Assembly (NCBI GenBank): GCA_026686845.1
Contig: JAIVEN010000047.1
Coordinates: forward strand, 124,001 to 188,000
Direction: 5' to 3'
Length of the DNA stretch: 64,000 nucleotides
Source: Adenanthera pavonina
Lineage: Eukaryota > Streptophyta > Magnoliopsida > Fabales > Fabaceae
Position numbers and translations under genes: made by a program. Shown here piece by piece: positions 48,101 to 62,408 of this stretch. The notes under the pieces were generated by a model, which was not told where the DNA came from, did not search any database, and was given only the letters and a program-made list of their open reading frames with translations. The number at the start of each line of letters is the position of its first letter. Position 1 is the first letter of the stretch.

Positions 48101-50240
48101 GTAGCTCACTTCATGTCGCAAGTTTCGTGAGATTTTTATTATCTTTTGCTTTTCAATGCATTTTCATCAAGTTGGATCGTTTGACCCAAATGGCATGATG
48201 ATGAAGCCGAATTGTGCACGTTTCTTCCAACTAGACTCAAATTATTGTGAGTAAGCCGCATAAAGTCCCTACCTAGCTTAAAATTCCAAATCTTTTGGCA
48301 TTCTCCTCCTTAGAGCCTCCTGGTGAATGTTTAGAAACCTTGAACTTTCAAACAAAATGAGGTTAAAGCGGAATCCAATTGTGTTCATTTCATCAACCAA
48401 GGCTCAAATTGGTGTGAGGATGCTGGATAAACTCACTAGCTCACTTCATGTTTCAAATTTCATGAGATTTTCCGATTTCATTTGCTTTTCAATGCATTTT
48501 CGTGAGGTTGGATCGTTTTGGCCAAAATAGCATCATGATGAAGCCGAATTGTGCACGTTTCTTCCAACTAGACTCGAATTATTGAGTGAGCCGCATAAGT
48601 TCCCTACCTCAATTAAAATTTAAAATCTTCTAGCATTGTCCTCCTTAGAGCCTCTTAGTGAATGTTTAGAAACTTGGAACTTTCAAACAAAATGAGGTTA
48701 AAGCGGAATCCGATTGTGTTCATTTCATCAACCAAGGCTCAAATTGGTGTCAGGATGTCGGATAAACTTAGTAGCTCACTTCATGTCGCAAGTTTCGTGA
48801 GATTTTTATTATCTTTTGCTTTTCAATGCATTTTCATCAAGTTGGATCGTTTGACCCAAATGGCATGATGATGAAGCCGAATTGTGCAAGTTTCTTCCAA
48901 CTAGACTCAAATTATTGTGAGTAAGCCGCATAAAGTCCCTACCTAGCTTAAAATTCCAAATCTTTTGGCATTCTCCTCCTTAGAGCCTCCCGGTGAATGT
49001 TTAGAAACCTTGAACTTTCAAACAAAATGAGGTTAAAGCGGAATCCGATTGTGTTCATTTCATCAACCAAGGCTCAAATCGGTGTGAGGATGTCGGATAA
49101 ACTCACTAGCTCACCTCATGTTTCAAATTTCATGAGATTTTCCGATTTCTTTTGCTTTTCAATGCATTTTGATGAAGATGGATTGTTTGGCCAAAATGGC
49201 GGCATGATGAAACCGAATTGTGCAAGTTTCTTCCAACTAGACTCGTATTATTGTGAGTAAGCCGCATAAAGTCCCTACCTCACATAAAATTCCAAATCTT
49301 CTGGCATTCTCCTCCTTAGAGCCTCCCTGTGAATGTTTAGAAACCTGGAACTTTCAAACAAAATGAGGTTAAAGCGGAATCCGATTGTGTTCATTTCATC
49401 AACCAAGGCTCAAATTGGTGTCAGGATGTCGGATAAACTTAGTAGCTCACTTCATGTCGCAAGTTTCGTGAGATTTTTATTATCTTTTGCTTTTCAATGC
49501 ATTTTCATCAAGTTGGATCGTTTGACCCAAATGGCATGATGATGAAGCCGAATTGTGCACGTTTCTTCCAACTAGACTCAAATTAATGTGAGTAAGCCGC
49601 ATAAAGTCCCTACCTAGCTTAAAATTCCAAATCTTTTGGCATTCTCCTCCTTAGAGCCTCCTGGTGAATGTTTAGAAACCTTGAACTTTCAAACAAAATG
49701 AGGTTAAAGCGGAATCCGATTGTGTTCATTTCATCAACCAAGGCTCAAATTGGTGTGAGGATGCCGGATAAACTCACTAGCTCACTTCATGTTTCAAATT
49801 TCATGAGATTTTCCGATTTCATTTGCTTTTCAATGCATTTTCGTGAGGTTGGATCGTTTTGGCCAAAATAGCATCATGATGAAGCCGAATTGTGCACGTT
49901 TCTTCCAACTAGACTCGAATTATTGAGTGAGCCGCATAAGTTCCCTACCTCAATTAAAATTTAAAATCTTCTAGCATTGTCCTCCTTAGAGCCTCTTAGT
50001 GAATGTTTAGAAACTTGGAACTTTCAAACAAAATGAGGTTAAAGCGGAATCCGATTGTGTTCATTTCATCAACCAAGGCTCAAATTGGTGTCAGGATGTC
50101 GGATAAACTTAGTAGCTCACTTCATGTCGCAAGTTTCGTGAGATTTTTATTATCTTTTGCTTTTCAATGCATTTTCATGAGGTTGGATCGTTTGGCCAAA
50201 ATGGCATGATGATGAAGCCGAATTGTGCACGTTTCTTCCA
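42200..50240 (+). repeat. 12-monomer higher-order repeat, two copies (4020-bp period)
   Basis: Ordered monomer variants from 42296 (GCTCAAATCGATGTCAGG; GTTTCGTGGGATTTTT; AAAGTATAATCCG; CAAATCGATGTCAGG again; the D monomer with ATGGCGGCATGATG; CAAATTTGTGTCAGG; and so on) recur in the same order from 46316, exactly 4020 bp later. Edges are approximate. A third, partial copy starts at 50338 with the second and third monomers of the series. Two differences between copies: the ninth monomer is a C/D chimera in copy 1 (44977) and a full D monomer in copy 2 (48997), and the twelfth differs near its 3' half. Confidence 0.88.
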
Positions 50241-52348
50241 ACTAGACTCGAATTATTGTGAGTAAGCCGCATAAACTCCCTACCTCGCTTAAAATTTCAA
50301 ATCTTGCGGCATTCTCCTCCTTAGAGCCTCCCGGTGTATGTTTAGAAACCTGGAACTTTCAAACAAAATGAGGTTAAAGCGGAATCCGATTGTGTTCATT
50401 TCATCAACCAAGTCTCAAATTGGTGTCAGGATGTCGGATAAACTTAGTAGCTCACTTCATGTCGCAAGTTTCGTGGGATTTTTATTATCTTTTGCTTTTC
50501 AATGCATTTTCATCAAGTTGGATCGTTTGACCCAAATGGCATGATGATGAAGCCGAATTGTGCACGTTTCTTCCAACTAGACTCGAATTAATGTGAGTAA
50601 GCCGCATAAACTCCCTACCTCAGTTAAAATTTCAAATCTTCTGGCATTGTCCTCCTAAGAGCCTCCCGGGGAATGTTTAGAAACTTGGAACTTTCAAACA
50701 AAATGAGGTTAAAGTATAATCCGATTGTGTTCATTTCATCAACCAAGGCTCAAATTGGTGTCAGGATGTCGGATAAACTTAGTAGCTCACTTCATGTCGC
50801 AAGTTTCGTGAGATTTTTATTATCTTTTGCTTTTCAATGCATTTTCATCAAGTTGGATCGTTTGACCCAAATGGCATGATGATGAAGCCGAATTGTGCAA
50901 GTTTCTTCCAACTAGACTCAAATTATTGTGAGTAAGCCGCATAAAGTCCCTACCTAGCTTAAAATTCCAAATCTTTTGGCATTCTCCTCCTTAGAGCCTC
51001 CCGGGTGAATGTTTAGAAACCTTGAACTTTCAAACAAAATGAGGTTAAAGCGGAATCCGATTGTGTTCATTTCATCAACCAAGGCTCAAATCGATGTGAG
51101 GATGTCGGATAAACTCACTAGCTCACGTCATGTTTCAAATTTCATGAGATTTTCCGATTTCTTTTGCTTTTCAATGCATTTTGATGAAGATGGATTGTTT
51201 GGCCAAAATGGCGTCATGATGAAGACGAATTGTGCACGTTTCTTCCAACTAGAGTCGAATTATTGTGAGTAAGCCGCATAAACTCCCTACCTCGCTTAAA
51301 TTTCCAAATCTTCTGGCATTCCCCTCCCTAGAGCCTCCAGGTGTAGGTTTAGAAACCAGGAACTTTCAAAAAAAATGAGGTTAAAGCGGAATCCGATTGT
51401 GTTCATTTCATCAACCAAGGCTCAAATTGGTGTGAGGATGCCGGATAAACTCACTAGCTCACTTCAAGTTTCAAATTTCATGAGATTTTCTGATTTCCTT
51501 CGCGTTTCAATGCATTTTCACGAAGTTGGATCATTTGGCCAAAATGGCATCATGATGATGCCGAATTGTGCACGTTTCTTCCAACTAGACTCGAATTATT
51601 GAGTGAGCCGCATAAGTTCCCTACCTCAATTAAAATTTAAAATCTTCTAGCATTGTCCTCCTTAGAGCCTCTTAGTGAATGTTTAGAAACTTGGAACTTT
51701 CAAACAAAATGAGGTTAAAGCGGAATCCGATTGTGTTCATTTCATCAACCAAGGCTCAAATTGGTGTCAGGATGTCGGATAAACTTAGTAGCTCACTTCA
51801 TGTCGCAAGTTTCGGGAGATTTTTATTATCTTTTGCTTTTCAATGCATTTTCATGAGGTTGGATCGTTTGGCCAAAATGGCGTCATGATGAAGCCGAATT
51901 GTGCACGTTTCTTCCAACTAGAGTCGAATTATTGTGAGAAAGCCGCATAAACTCCCTACCTCAGTTAAAATTTCAAATCGTCTGGCATTGTCCTCCTAAG
52001 AGCCTCCCGGGGAATGTTTAGAAACTTGGAACTTTCAAACAAAATGAGGTTAAAGTATAATCCGATTGTGTTCATTTCATCAACCAAGGCTCAAATTGGT
52101 GTCAGGATGTCGGATAAACTTAGTAGCTCACTTCATGTCGCAAGTTTCGTGAGATTTTTATTATCTTTTGCTTTTCAATGCATTTTCATCAAGTTGGATC
52201 GTTTGACCCAAATGGCATGATGATGAAGCCGAATTGTGCAAGTTTCTTCCAACTAGACTCAAATTATTGTGAGTAAGCCGCATAAAGTCCCTACCTAGCT
52301 TAAAATTCCAAATCTTTTGGCATTCTCCTCCTTAGAGCCTCTTAGTGA

Positions 52349-55300
52349 ATGTTTAGAAACTTGGAACTTTCAAACAAAATGAGGTTAAAGCGGAATCCGA
52401 TTGTGTTCATTTCATCAACCAAGGCTCAAATTGGTGTGAGGATGCCGGATAAACTCACTAGCTCACTTCAAGTTTCAAATTTCATGAGATTTTCCGATTT
52501 CCTTTGCGTTTCAATGCATTTTCACGAGGTTGGATCATTTGGCCAAAATGGCATCATGATGAAGCCGAATTGTGCACGTTTCTTCCAACTAGACTCGAAT
52601 TATTGAGTGAGCCGCATAAGTTCCCTACCTCAATTAAAATTTAAAATCTTCTAGCATTGTCCTCCTTAGAGCCTCTTAGTGAATGTTTAGAAACTTGGAA
52701 CTTTCAAACAAAATGAGGTTAAAGCGGAATCCGATTGTGTTCATTTCATCAACCAAGGCTCAAATTGGTGTCAGGATGTCGGATAAACTTAGTAGCTCAC
52801 TTCATGTCGCAAGTTTCGTGAGATTTTTATTATCTTTTGCTTTTCAATGCATTTTCATGAGGTTGGATCGTTTGGCCAAAATGGCGTCATGATGAAGCCG
52901 AATTATGCACGTTTTTTCCAACTAGACTCGAATTATTGTGGGAAAGCCGCATAAACTCCCTACCTCGCTTAAAATTTCAAATCTTGCGGCATTCTCCTCC
53001 TTAGAGCCTCCCGGTGTATGTTTAGAAACCTGGAACTTTCAAACAAAATGAGGTTAAAGCGGAATCCGATTGTGTTCATTTCATCAACCAAGGCTCAAAT
53101 TGGTGTCAGGATGTCGGATAAACTTAGTAGCTCACTTCATGTCGCAAGTTTCGTGAGATTTTTATTATCTTTTGCTTTTCAATGCATTTTCATCAAGTTG
53201 GATCGTTTGACCCAAATGGCATGATGATGAAGCCGAATTGTGCACGTTTCTTCCAACTAGACTCGAATTATTGTGAGTAAGCCGCATAAACTTCCTACCT
53301 CAGTTAAAATTTCAAATCTTCTGGCTTTGTCCTCCTAAGAGCCTCCGGGGAATGTTTAGAAACTTGGAACTTTCAAACAAAATGAGGTTAAAGTATAATC
53401 CGATTGTGTTCATTTCATCAACCAAGGCTCAAATTGGTGTCAGGATGTCGGATAAACTTAGTAGCTCACTTCATGTCGCAAGTTTCGTGAGATTTTTATT
53501 ATCTTTTGCTTTTCAATGCATTTTCATCAAGTTGGATCGTTTGACCCAAATGGCATGATGATGAAGCCGAATTGTGCAAGTTTCTTCCAACTAGACTCAA
53601 ATTATTGTGAGTAAGCCGCATAAAGTCCCTACCTAGCTTAAAATTCCAAATCTTTTGGCATTCTCCTCCTTAGAGCCTCCCGGTGAATGTTTAGAAACCT
53701 TGAACTTTCAAACAAAATGAGGTTAAAGCGAAATCCGATTGTGTTCATTTCATCAACCAAGGCTCAAATCGGTGTGAGGATGTCGGATAAACTCACTAGC
53801 TCACCTCATGTTTCAAATTTCATGAGATTTTCCGATTTCTTTTGCTTTTCAATGCATTTTGATGAAGATGGATTGTTTGGCCAAAATGGCGGCATGATGA
53901 ATCCGAATTGTGCAAGTTTCTTCCAACTAGACTCGTATTATTGTGAGTAAGCCGCATAAAGTCCCTACCTCACCTAAAATTCCAAATCTTCTGGCATTCT
54001 CCTCCTTAGAGCCTCCCTGTGAATGTTTAGAAACCTGGAACTTTCAAACAAAATGAGGTTAAAGCGGAATCCGATTGTGTTCATTTCATCAACCAAGGCT
54101 CAAATTGGTGTCAGGATGTCGGATAAACTTAGTAGCTCACTTCATGTCGCAAGTTTCGTGAGATTTTTATTATCTTTTGCTTTTCAATGCATTTTCATCA
54201 AGTTGGATCGTTTGACCCAAATGGCATGATGATGAAGCCGAATTGTGCACGTTTCTTCAACTAGACTCAAATTATTGTGAGTAAGCCGCATAAAGTCCCT
54301 ACCTAGCTTAAAATTCCAAATCTTTTGGCATTCTCCTCCTTAGAGCCTCTTAGTGAATGTTTAGAAACTTGGAACTTTCAAACAAAATGAGGTTAAAGCG
54401 GAATCCGATTGTGTTCATTTCATCAACCAAGGCTCAAATTGGTGTGAGGATGCCGGATAAACTCACTAGCTCACTTCAAGTTTCAAATTTCATGAGATTT
54501 TCCGATTTCCTTTGCGTTTCAATGCATTTTCACGAAGTTGGATCATTTGGCCAAAATGGCATCATGATGAAGCCGAATTGTGCACGTTTCTTCCAACTAG
54601 ACTCGAATTATTGAGTGAGCCGCATAAGTTCCCTACCTCAATTAAAATTTAAAATCTTCTAGCATTGTCCTCCTTAGAGCCTCTTAGTGAATGTTTAGAA
54701 ACTTGGAACTTTCAAACAAAATGAGGTTAAAGCGGAATCCGATTGTGTTCATTTCATCAACCAAGGCTCAAATTGGTGTCAGGATGTCGGATAAACTTAG
54801 TAGCTCACTTCATGTCGCAAGTTTCGTGAGATTTTTATTATCTTTTGCTTTTCAATGCATTTTCATGAGGTTGGATCGTTTGGCCAAAATGGCGTCATGA
54901 TGAAGCCGAATTGTGCACGTTTTTTCCAACTAGACTCGAATTATTGTGGGAAAGCCGCATAAACTCCCTACCTCGCTTAAAATTTCAAATCTTGCGGCAT
55001 TCTCCTCCTTAGAGCCTCCCGGTGTATGTTTAGAAACCTGGAACTTTCAAACAAAATGAGGTTAAAGCGGAATCCGATTGTGTTCATTTCATCAACCAAG
55101 GCTCAAATTGGTGTCAGGATGTCGGATAAACTTAGTAGCTCACTTCATGTCGCAAGTTTCGTGAGATTTTTATTATCTTTTGCTTTTCAATGCATTTTCA
55201 TCAAGTTGGATCGTTTGACCCAAATGGCATGATGATGAAGCCGAATTGTGCACGTTTCTTCCAACTAGACTCGAATTATTGTGAGTAAGCCGCATAAACT

Positions 55301-58300
55301 TCCTACCTCAGTTAAAATTTCAAATCTTCTGGCTTTGTCCTCCTAAGAGCCTCCCGGGGAATGTTTAGAAACTTGGAACTTTCAAACAAAATGAGGTTAA
55401 AGTATAATCCGATTGTGTTCATTTCATCAACCAAGGCTCAAATTGGTGTCAGGATGTCGGATAAACTTAGTAGCTCACTTCATGTCGCAAGTTTCGTGAG
55501 ATTTTTATTATCTTTTGCTTTTCAATGCATTTTCATCAAGTTGGATCGTTTGACCCAAATGGCATGATGATGAAGCCGAATTGTGCAAGTTTCTTCCAAC
55601 TAGACTCAAATTATTGTGAGTAAGCCGCATAAAGTCCCTACCTAGCTTAAAATTCCAAATCTTTTGGCATTCTCCTCCTTAGAGCCTCCCGGTGAATGTT
55701 TAGAAACCTTGAACTTTCAAACAAAATGAGGTTAAAGCGGAATCCGATTGTGTTCATTTCATCAACCAAGGCTCAAATCGGTGTGAGGATGTCGGATAAA
55801 CTCACTAGCTCACCTCATGTTTCAAATTTCATGAGATTTTCCGATTTCTTTTGCTTTTCAATGCATTTTGATGAAGATGGATTGTTTGGCCAAAATGGCG
55901 GCATGATGAATCCGAATTGTGCAAGTTTCTTCCAACTAGACTCGTATTATTGTGAGTAAGCCGCATAAAGTCCCTACCTCACCTAAAATTCCAAATCTTC
56001 TGGCATTCTCCTCCTTAGAGCCTCCCTGTGAATGTTTAGAAACCTGGAACTTTCAACAAAATGAGGTTAAAGCGGAATCCGATTGTGTTCATTTCATCAA
56101 CCAAGGCTCAAATTGGTGTCAGGATGGCGGATAAACTTAGTAGCTCACTTCATGTCGCAAGTTTCGTGAGATTTTTATTATCTTTTGCTTTTCAATGCAT
56201 TTTCATCAAGTTGGATCGTTTGACCCAAATGGCATGATGATGAAGCCGAATTGTGCACGTTTCTTCCAACTAGACTCAAATTATTGTGAGTAAGCCGCAT
56301 AAAGTCCCTACCTAGCTTAAAATTCCAAATCTTTTGGCATTCTCCTCCTTAGAGCCTCTTAGTGAATGTTTAGAAACTTGGAACTTTCAAACAAAATGAG
56401 GTTAAAGCGGAATCCGATTGTGTTCATTTCATCAACCAAGGCTCAAATTGGTGTGAGGATGCCGGATAAACTCACTAGCTCACTTCAAGTTTCAAATTTC
56501 ATGAGATTTTCCGATTTCCTTTGCGTTTCAATGCATTTTCACGAAGTTGGATCATTTGGCCAAAATGGCATCATGATGAAGCCGAATTGTGCACGTTTCT
56601 TCCAACTAGACTCGAATTATTGAGTGAGCCGCATAAGTTCCCTACCTCAATTAAAATTTAAAATCTTCTAGCATTGTCCTCCTTAGAGCCTCTTAGTGAA
56701 TGTTTAGAAACTTGGAACTTTCAAACAAAATGAGGTTAAAGCGGAATCCGATTGTGTTCATTTCATCAACCAAGGCTCAAATTGGTGTCAGGATGTCGGA
56801 TAAACTTAGTAGCTCACTTCATGTCGCAAGTTTCGTGAGATTTTTTATTATCTTTTGCTTTTCAATGCATTTTCATGAGGTTGGATCGTTTGGCCAAAAT
56901 GGCGTCATGATGAAGCCGAATTGTGCACGTTTTTTCCAACTAGACTCGAATTATTGTGGGAAAGCCGCATAAACTCCCTACCTCGCTTAAAATTTCAAAT
57001 CTTGCGGCATTCTCCTCCTTAGAGCCTCCCGGTGTATGTTTAGAAACCTGGAACTTTCAAACAAAATGAGGTTAAAGCGGAATCCGATTGTGTTCATTTC
57101 ATCAACCAAGGCTCAAATTGGTGTCAGGATGTCGGATAAACTTAGTAGCTCACTTCATGTCGCAAGTTTCGTGAGATTTTTATTATCTTTTGCTTTTCAA
57201 TGCATTTTCATCAAGTTGGATCGTTTGACCCAAATGGCATGATGATGAAGCCGAATTGTGCACGTTTCTTCCAACTAGACTCGAATTATTGTGAGTAAGC
57301 CGCATAAACTTCCTACCTCAGTTAAAATTTCAAATCTTCTGGCTTTGTCCTCCTAAGAGCCTCCCGGGGAATGTTTAGAAACTTGGAACTTTCAAACAAA
57401 ATGAGGTTAAAGTATAATCCGATTGTGTTCATTTCATCAACCAAGGCTCAAATTGGTGTCAGGATGTCGGATAAACTTAGTAGCTCACTTCATGTCGCAA
57501 GTTTCGTGAGATTTTTATTATCTTTTGCTTTTCAATGCATTTTCATCAAGTTGGATCGTTTGACCCAAATGGCATGATGATGAAGCCGAATTGTGCAAGT
57601 TTCTTCCAACTAGACTCAAATTATTGTGAGTAAGCCGCATAAAGTCCCTACCTAGCTTAAAATTCCAAATCTTTTGGCATTCTCCTCCTTAGAGCCTCCC
57701 GGTGAATGTTTAGAAACCTTGAACTTTCAAACAAAATGAGGTTAAAGCGGAATCCGATTGTGTTCATTTCATCAACCAAGGCTCAAATCGGTGTGAGGAT
57801 GTCGGATAAACTCACTAGCTCACCTCATGTTTCAAATTTCATGAGATTTTCCGATTTCTTTTGCTTTTCAATGCATTTTGATGAAGATGGATTGTTTGGC
57901 CAAAATGGCGGCATGATGAAACCGAATTGTGCAAGTTTCTTCCAACTAGACTCGTATTATTGTGAGTAAGCCGCATAAAGTCCCTACCTCACCTAAAATT
58001 CCAAATCTTCTGGCATTCTCCTCCTTAGAGCCTCCCTGTGAATGTTTAGAAACCTGGAACTTTCAAACAAAATGAGGTTAAAGCGGAATCCGATTGTGTT
58101 CATTTCATCAACCAAGGCTCAAATTGGTGTCAGGATGGCGGATAAACTTAGTAGCTCACTTCATGTCGCAAGTTTCGTGAGATTTTTATTATCTTTTGCT
58201 TTTCAATGCATTTTCATCAAGTTGGATCGTTTGACCCAAATGGCATGATGATGAAGCCGAATTGTGCACGTTTCTTCCAACTAGACTCAAATTATTGTGA

Positions 58301-58370
58301 GTAAGCCGCATAAAGTCCCTACCTAGCTTAAAATTCCAAATCTTTTGGCATTCTCCTCCTTAGAGCCTCC
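52349..58370 (+). repeat. 6-monomer higher-order repeat, three copies (~2009-bp period)
   Basis: Units start at 52349, 54357 and 56366. Each has the order D (CTTCAAGTTTCAAATTTC), C with GTTTGGCCAAAATGG, C, C with AAAGTATAATCCG, D with ATGGCGGCATGATG, and C. Copies 1 and 2 share GATGAATCCGAATTG in the fifth monomer; copy 3 has GATGAAACCGAATTG, as in the 12-mer. The block 51345-52348 looks like a three-monomer version of the same series (monomers 1, 2 and 4). Confidence 0.88.
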
Positions 58371-60724
58371 CGGTGAATGTTTTGAAACCTTGAAATTTCA
58401 AACAAAATGAGGTTAAAGCGGAATCCGATTGTGTTCATTTCAACAACCAAGGCTCAAATTGGTGTGAGGATGCCGGATAAACTCACTAGCTCACTTCATG
58501 TTTCAAATTTCATGAGATTTTCCGATTTCATTTGCTTTTCAATGCATTTTCGTGAGGTTGGATCGTTCTGGCCAAAATGGCATCATGATGAAGCCGAATT
58601 GTGCACGTTTCTTCCAACTAGACTCGAATTATTGTGAGTAAGCCGCATAAACTCCCTACCTCAAATAAAATTTCAAATGTTCTGGCTTTGTCCTCCTTAG
58701 GGCCTCCCGGTGAATGTTTAGAAACTTGGAACTTTCAAACAAAATGAGGTTAAAAAGGAATCCGATTGAGTTCATTTCATCAACCAAGGCTCAAATTGGT
58801 GTGAGGATGCCGGATAAACTCACTAGCTCACTTCAAGTTTCAAATTTCATGAGATTTTCCGATTTCCTTTGCGTTTCAATGCATTTTCACGAAGTTGGAT
58901 CATTTGGCCAAAATGGCGTCATGATAAAGCCGAATTGTGCACGTTTCTTCCAACTAGACTCGAATTATTGTGAGTAAGTCGTATAAACTCCCTACCTTGC
59001 TTAAAATTCCAAATCTTGTGGCATTCCCCTCCCTAGAGCCTCCAGGTGTAGGTTTAGAAACCAGGAACTTTCAAACAAAATGAGGTTAAAGCGGAATCCG
59101 ATTGTGTTCATTTCATCAACCAAGGCTCAAATTGGTGTGAAGATGTCGGATAAACTCACTAGCTCACTTCATGTTGCCAATGTCGTGAGATTTTTTATTA
59201 TCTTTTGCTTTTCAATGCATTTTCATGAGGTTGGATCGTTTGGCCAAAATGGCGTCATGATGAAGCCGAATTGTGCACGTTTCTTCCAACTAGACTCGAA
59301 TTATTATGAGTAAGCCGCATAAACTCCCTACCTCAGTTAAAATTTCAAATCTTCTGGCATTGTCCTCCTAAGAGCCTCCGGTGAATGTTTAGAAACTTGA
59401 AACTTTCAAACAAAATAAGGTTAAAGTATAATCTGATTGTGTTCATTTCATAAACCAAGGCTCAAATTGGTGTGAGGATGCCGGATAAACTCACTAGCTC
59501 ACTTCATGTTTCAAATTTCATGAGATTTTCCGATTTCTTTTGCTTTTCAATGCATTTTGATGAAGATGGATCGTTTGGCCAAAATGGCGTCATGATAAAG
59601 CCGAATTGTGCACGTTTCTTCCAACTAGACTCGAATTGTTGCGAGTAAGCCGTATAAACTCCCTACCTCGCTTAAAATTCTAAATCTTCTGGCATTCCCC
59701 TCCCTAGAGCCTCCCGGTGTATGTTTAGAAAACTGGAACTTTCAAACAAAATGAGGTTAAAGCATAATCCGATTGTGGTCATTTCATCAACCAAGGCTCA
59801 AATTGCTGTGAGGATGCCGGATAAACTCACTAGCTCACTTCTTGTTTCAAATTTCATGAGATTTTCCGATTTCTTTTGGTTTTCAATGCATTTTCGTGAA
59901 GTTGGATCGTTTGGCCAAAATGGCGTCATGATAAAGCCGAATTGTGCACGTTTCTTCCAACTAGACTCAAAATTGTTATGAGTAAGCCGTACAAACTCCC
60001 TACCTTGCTTAAAATTCCAAATCCTCTGGCATTCCCCTCCCTCGAGCCTCCCGGTGTATGTTTAGAAACCTGGAACTTTCAAACAAAATGAGGTTAAAGC
60101 GGAATCCGATTGTGTTCATTTCATCAACAAAGGCTCAAATTGGTGTGAGGATGCCGGATAAACTCACTAGCTCACTTCATGTTTCAAATTTCATGAGATT
60201 TTCCGATTTCTTTTGCTTTTCAATGCATTTTGATGAAGATGGATCGTTTGGCCAAAATGGCATCATGATAAAGCCGAATTGTGCACGTTTCTTCCAACTA
60301 GACTCGAATTGTTGCGAGTAAGCCGTATAAACTCCCTACCTCGCTTAAAATTCCAAATCTTCTAGCATTCCCCTCCCTAGAGCCTCCTGGTGTATGTTTA
60401 GAAAACTGGAACTTTCAAACAAATGAGGTTAAAGCGGACTCCGATTGTGTTCATTTCATCAACCAAGGCTCAAATTGGTGTGACGATGTCGGATAAACTC
60501 ACTAGCTCACCTCATGTTTCAAATTTCATGAGATTTTCTGATTTCTTTTACTGTTCAATGCATTTTTGTGAGGTTGGATCGTTTTGGCCAAAATAGCATC
60601 ATGATGAAGCCGAATTGTGCACGTTTCTTCCAACTAGACTCGAATTATTGAGTGAGCCGCATAAGCTCCCTACCTCAATTAAAATTTAAAATCTTCTAGC
60701 ATTGTCCTCCTTAGAGCCTCTTAG

Positions 60725-62408
60725 TGAATGTTTAGAAACTTGGAACTTTCAAGGAAAATGAGGTTAAAGTGGAACCTGATTGTGTTCATTTTGATCAACC
60801 AAGGCTCAAATTGGTGTGAGGATGTCGGATAAACTCACTAGCTCACCTCATGTTTCAAATTTCATGAGATTTTCTGATTTCTTTTGCTTTTCAATGCATT
60901 TTCGTGAGGTTAGATCGTTTGGCCAAAATTGCATCATGATAAAGCCGAATTGTGCACGTTTCATCCAACTAGACTCGAATTATTGTGAGTAAGCCGCATA
61001 AACTCCCTACCTCGCTTAAAATTCCAAATCTTCTAGCATTCCCCTCCCTAGAGCCTCCTGGTGTATGTTTAGAAAACTGGAACTTTCAAACAAAATGAGG
61101 TTAAAGCGGACTCCGATTGTGTTCATTTCATCAACCAAGGCTTAAATTGGTGTGAGGATGTGGGATAAACTCACTAGCTCCCTTCAAGTTTCAAATGTCA
61201 TGAGATTTTCCGATTTCCTTTGCGTTTCAATGCATTTTTCACGAAGTTGGATCGTTTGGCCAAAATGGCGTCATGATGAAGCCGAATTGTGCACGTTTCT
61301 TCCAACTAGACTCGAATTATTGAGTGAGCCGCATAAGCTCCCTACCTCAATTAAAATTTAAAATCTTCTAGCATTGTCCTCCTTAGAGCCTCTTAGTGAA
61401 TGTTTAGAAACTTGGAACTTTCAAATAAAATGAGGTTAAAGTGGAATCTGATTGTGTTCATTTTGATCAACCAAGGCTCAAATTGGTGTGAGGATGTCGG
61501 ATAAACTCACTAGCTCACCTCATGTTTCAAATTTCATGAGATTTTCTGATTTCTTTTGCTTTTCAATGCATTTTCGTGAGGTTAGATCGTTTGGCCAAAA
61601 TGGCGTCATGATAAAGCCGAATTGTGCACGTTTCGTCCAACTAGACTCGAATTATTGTGAGTAAGCCGCATAAACTCCCTACCTCGCTTAAAATTCCAAA
61701 TCTTCTAGCATTCCCCTCCCTAGAGCCTCCTGGTGTATGTTTAGAAAACTGGAACTTTCAAACAAAATGAGGTTAAAGCGGACTCCGATTGTGTTCATTT
61801 CATCAACCAAGGCTTAAATTGGTGTGAGGATGTGGGATAAACTCACTAGCTCACTTCAAGTTTCAAATTTCATGAGATTTTCTGATTTCCTTTGCGTTTC
61901 AATGCATTTTTCACGAAGTTGGATCGTTTGGCCAAAATGGCGTCATGATGAAGCCGAACTGTGCACGTTTCTTCCAACTAGACTCGAATTATTGAGTGAG
62001 CCGCATAAGCTTCCTACCTCAATTAAAATTTAAAATCTTCTAGCATTGTCCTCCTTAGAGCCTCTTAGTGAATGTTTAGAAACTTGGAACTTTCAAGGAA
62101 AATGAGGTTAAAGTGGAATCTGATTGTGTTCATTTTGATCAACCAAGGCTCAAATTGGTGTGAGGATGTCGGATAAACTCACTAGCTCACTTCATGTTGC
62201 AAATGTCATGAGATTTTTTATTATCTTTTGCTTTTCAATGCATTTTTCGTGAGGTTGGATCGATTTGGCCAAAATGGCGTCATGATAAAGCCGAATTGTG
62301 CACGTTTCTTCCAACTAGACTCGAATTATTGTGAGTAAGCCGCATAAACTCCCTACCTCGCTTAAAATTCCAAATCTTCTAGCATTCCCCTCCCTAGAGC
62401 CTCCTGGT
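60725..62408 (+). repeat. Dimeric higher-order repeat, 672-bp period
   Basis: Monomer starts with CTCTTAGTGAATG at 60725, 61397 and 62069 alternate with CTCCTGGTGTATG monomers at 61065, 61737 and 62407. Shared marks are CATTTTGATCAACCAAGG (one base longer than usual) and GATGTGGGATAAAC. The extra bases explain the 672-bp period. Confidence 0.82.
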
